Positions 58,266-64,000 of a stretch of DNA of 64,000 nt are shown here, piece by piece. A program made the position numbers and the translations under genes. Source of the DNA: an uncultured Paracoccaceae bacterium. GTDB taxonomy: Bacteria > Pseudomonadota > Alphaproteobacteria > Rhodobacterales > Rhodobacteraceae. Location of the stretch: assembly GCA_947499635.1 (NCBI GenBank), contig CANMPD010000010.1, positions 84,634 through 148,633 of the forward strand. Reading direction: 5' to 3'. Every line of letters starts with the position of its first letter. Position 1 is the stretch's first letter. The notes under the pieces are model-generated. The model saw only the letters and a list, made by a program, of their open reading frames with translations. It was not told the DNA's origin and did not search any database.

Positions 58266-59081
58266 TTAGCTCAGACTCGCGAGGAATTCTGCGGTAAAGA
58301 TACCGTCGCAGACATGCATCGTATGACCTGTCATCCAAACACCATCGTCGCGCCAATCCACCCAGAGTGTGCCACCGTCCAGATCAATCTGCACTTTGGG
58401 CCCCGTAAGGCCACGACGGGCGGCTGCAACGGCTGTCGCACAGGAGGACGACCCAGAGGCCATGGTCGTGCCCACACCGCGCTCCCAGACGCGCATACGG
58501 ATGTGATCTGGCCCCGTGATCTGGGCGATTTGTACATTGGTGCGCTGTGGGTACAGAGGATGGTGCTCGTAGCGGGGGCCAAATTCCTCAAGCGGGATAA
58601 TTTCTGCATTGTCGACAAAAAAGGTGCAATGCGGATTGCCCATGCCTGTGGCTGTTGGGTTGCCTTCGATCGGGAGTTCTAACGTGTCCATTTCTTCTGC
58701 AAGGGGGATTTCATCCCAGCTCAACTGTGGATGACCCATATTAACCGAAGTCAGCCCGTCGCCAGCGTCATGTGCGTAAAGGTTACCACGGTCTGTTGTC
58801 AGGTGCAGCGAGGATTGCCCTGTTTCACGAATTAAATGGCGGGCAATACAACGGGTGGCATTGCCACAAGCCGCTGAGGTGGAGCCATCAGAATTATAAA
58901 ACACCAAATGCGCGTCTGCACTGGTCGTGGTTTGGATCACTGCCAATTGGTCAAAGCCTAGCCCCATATGACGATGCGCAATCCCTTCAACCTGACGCGA
59001 GGTGAGGTTGATTCTCGTATGGCGGGCATCAATTATGACAAAGTCATTTCCCAGCCCGTGCATTTTCATAAACGGCAGCAT
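58266..59081 (-). CDS. dapF: Diaminopimelate epimerase
   Basis: Converts LL- to meso-diaminopimelate for lysine and peptidoglycan. The 271-residue protein starts MLPFMKMHGLGNDFVIID, and has the two catalytic cysteines: one in STSAACGNATRC near residue 73 and the other in ASGSSSCATAVAA near 215. First gene of dapF-mtaB. Confidence 0.98.
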   Translation of the reverse strand: MLPFMKMHGLGNDFVIIDARHTRINLTSRQVEGIAHRHMGLGFDQLAVIQTTTSADAHLVFYNSDGSTSAACGNATRCIARHLIRETGQSSLHLTTDRGNLYAHDAGDGLTSVNMGHPQLSWDEIPLAEEMDTLELPIEGNPTATGMGNPHCTFFVDNAEIIPLEEFGPRYEHHPLYPQRTNVQIAQITGPDHIRMRVWERGVGTTMASGSSSCATAVAAARRGLTGPKVQIDLDGGTLWVDWRDDGVWMTGHTMHVCDGIFTAEFLASLS

Positions 59082-59184
59082 GTTTTATATCTCAGCGGAG
59101 GCGCCTATCGGCAATTTATACAGCGCATATAAAGGCAGAGATGAAATGAATCTAGCCTATCGGCGGAAAAGTTAAAAAAAGGGG

Positions 59185-59213
59185 TTGACCCTTTTGGAAC
59201 CAAACCATAAAAG
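59185..59213 (+). promoter_or_regulatory. Promoter-like sequence upstream of tRNA-Lys
   Basis: TTGACC, 17 bases, TAAAAG, followed by a C-rich start region. About 110 bases before the tRNA. Confidence 0.6.
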
Positions 59214-59323
59214 CCCCCCTTATCGGAACGATGCGGACACACAGTCAGTTTGGTTCTGAATGATCTAAGTATATGAATTTTCGTGTATTTAGTTTAAATT
59301 GAGGGAATACCTCATTAAAGTGT

Positions 59324-59399
59324 GGGCCTGTAGCTCAGTTGGTAGAGCAACTGACTTTTAATCAGTAGGTCTCCGGTTCGAACCCGGACGGGCTCACCA
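59324..59399 (+). tRNA. tRNA-Lys (TTT)
   Basis: A 76-base cloverleaf beginning GGGCCTGTAGCTCAG and ending with encoded CCA. Acceptor arm GGGCCTG pairs with CGGGCTC (two G-T), the anticodon loop CTTTTAA gives TTT, and the T-arm is CCGGTTCGAACCCGG. Confidence 0.98.
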
Positions 59400-59911
59400 C
59401 TATTCTAGTTGAGAGATGACATGTGGTTTGTCGCTTTTGACAAGATTTTGCTGTTTTTTCTGGAAAGATTGCCGGCTGCTAGTTCCAGATTGTCTGACTT
59501 TTGACCAAGGCTTTATAAGTTGGTTCCAAACCAGTCGTTTCTATTTCGCAGGAGAACTCAATTGGAATAGAAACCGACTTTTCGTCAGCGCGCCACAGGT
59601 TCGGATGATGCCCAAAGTCTTCTGTAACTGTCAGTTGTCATTAGATCACAAGAGTGCAGATTTGGAGCATAAGCTTGCTAATCTGCCCGTTTGGTCAGTT
59701 TCCTGCCAATCTCCGCTTCGCAGCATCATTGGTTATCAACCGAAATCACACGACACGAACGGCTCAAAGCCGACATCCAGCAGGCATCCCCGATGATGCG
59801 GTAGCAGCCCGCATTTCCGACATTCGCTGCGACTGCGAAGCTTGAGGTTTAGAATTCACAAGTCGTAGATACAAAATGCAATGTGTCTGCCACTGCGTTG
59901 ACGTTTGCTGG
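59400..59911. other. Intergenic region after tRNA-Lys
   Basis: A 512-base stretch. A frame on the plus strand (59416-59796) lacks a convincing start, family or codon pattern and is left out. The right part contains one copy of a GC-rich short repeat (59804-59837) shared with 60674 and 61785. Confidence 0.5.
59804..59837 (+). repeat. GC-rich dispersed repeat, copy a
   Basis: About 35 bases of the form GCrGCCCG, variable middle, CATTCGCTGCG. Copy a is the most diverged of three in the last 5 kb. Confidence 0.5.
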
Positions 59912-60493
59912 TCAGTGTCCAACACGCTTACGTAGTTCTTCGAAGATTTCTTCAGGTCGGTTTGCTACGAATGCGATCGTAGGCACATCAGTCGGCGCAT
60001 CGCCGCCTTCAGTCAAAAGAACCTCCAATTCGTCAAGCCGAGTTGATATATCCTCCGAAATTTGAATGAACCCTTCTTTGAAAGAAGGGTATTTTGAAAC
60101 AGCGTCATAGGTGAAGTTCAAAACTTGAAAGGATATGCCGATCATGAGCAGGGTCTTGATCTTAATCGAACCGTTTTCGACGCTGTATTTGCCTAAGCCA
60201 TAACCACAGAGGCGTATATCTGCTCGAATTTCGGCGCCATCCATGGGTATCTCAGTGACCAATGGCCTATTCAGATATTCCGCATACGATTGTTCACGCA
60301 ACAAGGTGCCTGCTCGAATGAGATGTTGGATTGCTGCTATATGTTCGCCTGGATCGGACATCCGGCTACTCGGAAAAGTGAACTCGAGGTGGCCAATTGC
60401 TAAACCGAATTCGCCCTTTGCTATGATTTCAGCACTAGGTTCGGCTTCTGGCCTTGGCAGCGCTCCGTCACTTGCGCTAGGTTCAGCTTCCAT
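59912..60493 (-). CDS. Unrecognised 193-residue protein beside trypsin-like peptidase
   Basis: I do not recognise this protein. It starts with an acidic, proline-rich segment in which AEPSA occurs twice (residues 3-7 and 17-21), continues with a mixed beta-type region (FGLAIGHLEFTF), has one hydrophobic stretch at 113-127 (KTLLMIGISFQVLNF) and a long charged C-terminal helix rich in Glu and Leu. The ATG is preceded by AAGGGG. It lies on the same strand as the peptidase gene, 188 bases downstream of it, so they may form an operon. No functional motif is visible. Confidence 0.7.
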   Translation of the reverse strand: MEAEPSASDGALPRPEAEPSAEIIAKGEFGLAIGHLEFTFPSSRMSDPGEHIAAIQHLIRAGTLLREQSYAEYLNRPLVTEIPMDGAEIRADIRLCGYGLGKYSVENGSIKIKTLLMIGISFQVLNFTYDAVSKYPSFKEGFIQISEDISTRLDELEVLLTEGGDAPTDVPTIAFVANRPEEIFEELRKRVGH

Positions 60494-60673
60494 CTCATCA
60501 CCCCTTAATCGTCAAATTTTCATTTCGGTGTCTCCGCCAAGAGATTTTATAAACCTATGTGCTAAACTGAAACAACCTAAGTCTAGCTGTGCGGTTCAAA
60601 ACTTACGCGGCCAATTGCACAAGTATGGATCGGCCCTTAGCTGCCGTTCGCCGCTTTTTCTCGATTCTGCAGC

Positions 60674-60708
60674 GCGGCCCGTCAGACCTGCCATTCGCTG
60701 CGGGCGCG
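60674..60708 (+). repeat. GC-rich dispersed repeat, copy b
   Basis: GCGGCCCGTCAGACC and CCATTCGCTGCGGG with a short join. It overlaps the 3' end and stop codon of the peptidase gene. Confidence 0.6.
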
Positions 60709-61527
60709 ACATAGGCCCACGGACGAACTAGCGGTCTGCCTAAAAGCAACTCTATCGATTTGACGAAGAATGAAATCTGCGCTGATGATACGCCCGCATT
60801 GAGACTGTTTTCCACCGCGAACCACGATGCCAAGCCATTTTACTCGAAAACCGCCATTGTCTCGAACAACCTCGAATACGGGAGAGCCGCTCATACCCTC
60901 TTCAATAAATCGATCCTCCGCAACAGTGCGAAAGACATAGACATCTTCTGTAGTTGTCTTTTCGACTAGCTCTACAAAACTTGACACGACGAGTAAGTCT
61001 ACTTCACCCATGTAATAATCCACGTTCTGTAGCCTGGTCGGGTAACCCAATATTAGAGCAATTTTCCCGACTGATGCGGCAACCCCGCTGTTTTGGCTAA
61101 CCTCAAAAAACTGAGAAGTAAGCGTTGGGCTTGAGTACTTTGCGGGCTCAAATTCATAGATAACAAAATCGAGGTTGTCTTCTCGCTCGTCTTGGTCGGC
61201 GGTTTCGACAATACGTATCAGGCTTGGAGTGATCACCGACTGGCCAGAATCGCACATGACCCCAAGTTGGCCAACTTTCCCAAGTTTTCGCTGATGATCG
61301 GTAGAGATAACGAAGTATCGCCCGCGATATCTTACTCCGGTCGCGCTTCCAAGATGCTGGAACTGGTAAACTTCGTCATCGGTGCAATTGACAAAACGCT
61401 GGGCGTAGCGGCCAAGGTGCATTTGAAGCTCTTGCGGGCGTATCCAGAGTGAACCAACTTGGATTGCTGTTTCCAGAGCGTACCCTGTAATTCCCAGGTG
61501 CTTGAGTAAGTTGAAATCACCTTGCAA
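60682..61527 (-). CDS. Trypsin-like serine peptidase domain protein
   Basis: A 281-residue protein with a chymotrypsin-like layout and no signal peptide or membrane segment. His78 lies in RYFVISTDHQ, Asp120 in REDNLDFVIYEF, and the nucleophile Ser213 in EEGMSGSPVF; the spacing fits a trypsin-like double barrel. A hydrophobic LILGYP segment at 158-163 is also typical. Cytoplasmic trypsin-like domains of this kind often occur in conflict or stress systems, but that is inference. The start is a TTG with GGGGA upstream; the C-terminus (CRARSEWQV) is encoded by the dispersed repeat b, so the end may have been altered by it. Confidence 0.75.
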   Translation of the reverse strand: MQGDFNLLKHLGITGYALETAIQVGSLWIRPQELQMHLGRYAQRFVNCTDDEVYQFQHLGSATGVRYRGRYFVISTDHQRKLGKVGQLGVMCDSGQSVITPSLIRIVETADQDEREDNLDFVIYEFEPAKYSSPTLTSQFFEVSQNSGVAASVGKIALILGYPTRLQNVDYYMGEVDLLVVSSFVELVEKTTTEDVYVFRTVAEDRFIEEGMSGSPVFEVVRDNGGFRVKWLGIVVRGGKQSQCGRIISADFILRQIDRVAFRQTASSSVGLCRARSEWQV

Positions 61528-61912
61528 CGTACGTCCCCAATGAGCCGAAGAAATGCCGCGTAAATGAACTCAGTATTTCTTGAACTGCGACAACAGATAA
61601 ACTCACATATATTCAGAGCGCTCGCTACCTGAAATGTGCGGCCGCCGATGCAGGTCGCAGCATCTGTTGAAATGGGCTCTCTGCCGCCATTAGATCGGTT
61701 GCAGCAGCAAAGGGCATGCGCCCAAGCTGCATCGTCACTGACGGCCCATTCCGGATCTTGACCGGAGGACGGGCATGCTGCGGTGCGGCCCGTCAAACCA
61801 GCCATTCGTTGCGGCTGCATGAAATGACGAGCGGTGGAGGTCGGGACCGCGGACAAAGTTAGCTTTCGCTGCGCTTGTGCCAATGTTCGGTTTCGGTGCG
61901 GATGCCTTTTCC
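61528..61912. other. Intergenic region with repeat copy c
   Basis: A 385-base GC-richer stretch. Minus-strand frames across it do not look coding. It contains repeat copy c and a second partial GGCCCATTCCGGATC-like segment just before it. No terminator recognised. Confidence 0.5.
61785..61820 (+). repeat. GC-rich dispersed repeat, copy c
   Basis: GCGGCCCGTCAAACC and GCCATTCGTTGCGGC, close to copy b (a handful of substitutions over about 33 bases). Confidence 0.6.
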
Positions 61913-62668
61913 TCAACCAAAGGCACGGACGAAGTACACAATAGAAACCACCCCGAAAACGATCACGACACCTCGAAGATAGCGCGTGTTCATGCGCTTG
62001 GCCAAACGACTGCCCGCATACCCTCCAATGCTACTGCCCACCATCATGGCAATCGCTTGCGGCCATGCGATCAACCCACCAACTCCAAAGACGAGGATGC
62101 TGAAGAGTGTAAAACTCGTTGCCAACAGGTTCTTGATGCTGTTGGCGATGTGGAAATTGGAAAACCCCATAAGTTGTGCAATCGCAAGCAAGATAAATCC
62201 AAGGCCTGCGCCGAAATACCCGCCGTAGATCGAGGACAGGAAGAGGCCAACGTAGATCGCCTTGGTGCCACGGCTCTCGCCCATCGTATTGAGTAACCAC
62301 GTGCGTAGCGTGTCTCCGAACGCAAAGAGGCCGGTCGCTGCCAGGATAAGAAAAGGAAGGAGCAAGATAAAGAAATCAGGATCGGACACCAGAAGCAGGA
62401 TCGACCCGATGATTGCGCCAAGACCTGAAACGACGAGCAATGGTAAGAGGGTCTTTCCAAGCCCGCGCAGCTCCTCCCTGTAAGCAGGCAGTGCAGCCGC
62501 GTTCGACGGCAGTAGGGCAAGGTAGTTTGTTGCGTTCGCCACAACAGGCGGAAGCCCTACAGCCATGAGCGCGGGAAATGTGAACAGCGACGCGCCACCC
62601 GCGATTGCATTCCAAACCCCGCCGAAAAGGCCAATGCCTATCAAAATCACTGCCTGTGTCGCATCCAT
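61913..62668 (-). CDS. TauE/SafE (TSUP) family sulfite or organoanion exporter
   Basis: A 251-residue integral membrane protein of the TSUP family. The start at 62668 (MDATQAVILIGIGLFGG) follows GGAGG. The N-terminal glycine-rich helix FGGVWNAIAGGASLFTFPAL and its counterpart in the second half (GGYFGAGLGFILLA and GGLIAWPQA) are the family hallmarks; about eight membrane segments. The cargo, possibly sulfite, sulfoacetate or another anion, cannot be told. Divergent from a LysR regulator that probably controls it. Confidence 0.92.
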   Translation of the reverse strand: MDATQAVILIGIGLFGGVWNAIAGGASLFTFPALMAVGLPPVVANATNYLALLPSNAAALPAYREELRGLGKTLLPLLVVSGLGAIIGSILLLVSDPDFFILLLPFLILAATGLFAFGDTLRTWLLNTMGESRGTKAIYVGLFLSSIYGGYFGAGLGFILLAIAQLMGFSNFHIANSIKNLLATSFTLFSILVFGVGGLIAWPQAIAMMVGSSIGGYAGSRLAKRMNTRYLRGVVIVFGVVSIVYFVRAFG

Positions 62669-62744
62669 TGCAATCCCTCCGTTCATTGCCAGGACCATAT
62701 GGTTGCGGTTGATTTAGTAAAAACGAATAAATACGATATAAGGC
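62669..62744. promoter_or_regulatory. Divergent intergenic region TauE/LysR
   Basis: A 76-base AT-rich region between the two divergent start codons, the usual site for the LysR operator. It holds a repeated ACGA spaced by nine bases (ACGAATAAATACGA). Binding site not proven. Confidence 0.35.
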
Positions 62745-63605
62745 ATGAATGAAAACGAACGGCTGCCTATCGATAGCGACCTGCTCCTGACCTTCGTGAG
62801 GATCGCGGAATGCGGCAACCTAACCATTGCTGCTGGACAACTGGGGCGAACGCAATCCGCGATAAGTGTGCAGCTTCGCAAACTCGAAGAGGGCTTGGGC
62901 GCGACACTCTTTATCCGAACCGCCAAAGGCATGGTGATGACACCGGCAGGAGAAGCACTGCTTTCGCGCGCAAAAATGATCGTCGCCGAGATACGGGAAA
63001 CAGCAAAGCTTTTCCGGCAACCGCTGACCGGTTCAATCCGTGTGGGTCTGCCTGACGATTTTGATGAAACCGTCCTCGAACGTATCCTCATAGGGTTCTC
63101 TCGAACCCATCCAGGGGTTCAGGTGCTGACCCGGTCGGGCTGCACTTCCGGATATGGGGCCGCGATCGGAACAGGAGAACTGGACGTTGCTGTTTGCTCC
63201 GGTCTGGATGATCCGGGCGGCGAACCTCTCAACACCGAGGAGATTGTCTGGGCCGCTCGCAAGGGTATGACCTGGTCCGAGGTTGAAACTGTACCTTTGG
63301 CCGTGCTTGACCGCCCTTGCTATTGGCGTGATCTGCCAAAGCAACTGCTGGACAGGCAAGGACGAAAGTACAGGATTGCTTTCCAAAGCAGTAGCTTCAC
63401 AAGCCTTCAGGCCGCACTTCGCGCCGGTGTTGCCGTCGGACTGCTACCAAAACCCTGCGTCGGTGATGGCTTGCAGATACTGGCAGAGGCTGACGGGTTA
63501 CCCAGTCTGCCCACCTCGCACCGCTCCATTCTGATCTCTGAAAATGCATCGGAACAAATTGCGACGGCGATGGTGAAAGCTATCCGAAATGCGAGCCAGC
63601 GGTAG
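62745..63605 (+). CDS. LysR family transcriptional regulator
   Basis: A 286-residue LysR-type regulator. The N-terminal winged helix is clear: LLLTFVRIAECGNLTIAAGQLGRTQSAISVQLRKLEEGLGATLFIRTAKG near 13-62. The C-terminal effector domain (SIRVGLPDDF, ELDVAVCSGL) resembles the substrate-binding fold of the family. Location opposite the exporter gene suggests it senses the exporter's substrate or a related metabolite. Confidence 0.93.
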   Translation: MNENERLPIDSDLLLTFVRIAECGNLTIAAGQLGRTQSAISVQLRKLEEGLGATLFIRTAKGMVMTPAGEALLSRAKMIVAEIRETAKLFRQPLTGSIRVGLPDDFDETVLERILIGFSRTHPGVQVLTRSGCTSGYGAAIGTGELDVAVCSGLDDPGGEPLNTEEIVWAARKGMTWSEVETVPLAVLDRPCYWRDLPKQLLDRQGRKYRIAFQSSSFTSLQAALRAGVAVGLLPKPCVGDGLQILAEADGLPSLPTSHRSILISENASEQIATAMVKAIRNASQR

Positions 63606-64000
63606 CGGCATTTGAAAAACAGGCATTCATGCGCTTCGCAGCATCGGTGACTCTGGGCTCTTCGCTGTCGTTTAGACATTTGTTTTAATTTTGGGTGGTT
63701 GGGTTTGGTTATTTTGAGTGTTTGATTCCTCTGGATTTGTTTGTTTTGAGTGTTTGTGTCTGTGGGTAAGTGGTGTTTGTCTGTGGATAAGGTTTGGTTT
63801 GATTGTTTTGCGCGATTTTGGTTTGTGTGTTTTTGAGTTTTGTTGTTTGGGTTGTGTGTTTAAGTCATTGATATTATTTATGTTTCATAAAAGTTTCGTA
63901 TTTCTTTGATTTTTGTGTGTTTTGGGGTTGCGGGTCAGTGTTGTTAGACTTAGAACCCCCTTCACCGGCGGCGCTGATGCGCTACTGGGGCGGCGGAGAC
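63606..64000. other. T/G-rich terminal region, possible rRNA operon leader
   Basis: From about 63675 to 63945 the plus strand is overwhelmingly T and G, with very little C. It ends with a promoter-like sequence and a GC-rich segment (GGCGGCGCTGATGCGCTACTGG) that runs off the window edge. No gene is visible. An rRNA operon starting beyond the window would fit, but this is not proven. Confidence 0.4.
63928..63956 (+). promoter_or_regulatory. Promoter-like sequence near window end
   Basis: TTGCGG, 17 bases, TAGAAC. Good sigma-70 spacing with a CCCCC start region. Possibly an rRNA promoter given the following GC-rich leader. Confidence 0.35.

Noticed and set aside
59104..59535. Inverted repeats TTGGAACC and GGTTCCAA on both sides of tRNA-Lys
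   Set aside because: Only eight bases, more than 300 apart, and the left copy lies in a promoter spacer; likely chance.
59416..59796. Plus-strand frame of 126 codons after tRNA-Lys
   Set aside because: No Shine-Dalgarno sequence, no recognisable domain and composition unlike neighbouring genes.
61332..61916. Minus-strand frame of 194 codons between the peptidase and TauE genes
   Set aside because: Overlaps the peptidase gene in another frame and crosses the dispersed repeat; cysteine- and arginine-rich with no family resemblance.

Overview
The window reads as chromosomal DNA of an alphaproteobacterium of the Rhodobacteraceae (Roseobacter group), of roughly even base composition. The evidence is the block mltA-smr-(lipoprotein hydrolase)-hslU-hslV-trxA-addA-addB-murU/amgK-tsaE-PAS-regB-senC-regA-ahcY, the RegB/RegA redox regulators with family-specific residues (GGLNNPF, Cys261, Asp63), a hemD / mitofilin-like / HemY-like trio, and DUF1127, DUF2853 and NDUFA9-like genes. 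No function was tested by database search; all calls rest on motifs, length and context.

Layout. 0-6.4 kb: lytic transglycosylase (cut by the window start), Smr protein, lipoprotein esterase, the HslUV protease with a membrane protein gene between its two subunits, a DUF1127 gene and thioredoxin. 6.4-20 kb: AddAB recombination nuclease, a putative MurU/AmgK peptidoglycan-recycling pair, TsaE, a PAS protein and the RegB-SenC-RegA redox system. 20-32.7 kb: AhcY, an ImmA/IrrE peptidase with a small membrane partner, four queuosine genes (queF, queE, queD, queC), small conserved genes, GpsA, TsaD, and hemD followed by a mitofilin-like protein carrying a 13-copy hexanucleotide repeat and a HemY-like TPR protein. 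32.8-40.1 kb: a complete iron-siderophore uptake locus (TonB receptor, ATPase, two FecCD permeases, binding protein) preceded by an RpiR regulator.

40.1-43.3 kb is a decayed mobile patch: an orphan GT51 transglycosylase, a broken transposase and a large serine recombinase that has lost its catalytic end and whose 3' end reads antisense through a tRNA-Leu gene. 43.5-59.1 kb is again core: NDUFA9-like protein, UppP, glutamate synthase (gltD, gltB), MtgA, a GST, QueG, a hydantoinase/oxoprolinase-like protein, MsrA, MtaB and DapF. After tRNA-Lys (59.3 kb) comes an accessory stretch: an unrecognised small protein, a stand-alone trypsin-like peptidase, three copies of a GC-rich short repeat, and a divergent TauE/SafE exporter and LysR regulator. 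The last 300 bases are extremely T/G-rich and end in a promoter-like sequence that may start an rRNA operon lying outside the window.

Main points of interest: the peptidase plus unknown-protein cassette at 59.9-61.5 kb, the recombinase/tRNA-Leu overlap, the (GAGACC)13 tract in the mitofilin-like gene, the orphan GT51 gene with a shortened active-site region, and two strong inverted repeats in the siderophore locus. I do not see a CRISPR array, an intact insertion sequence or an obvious large defence island.
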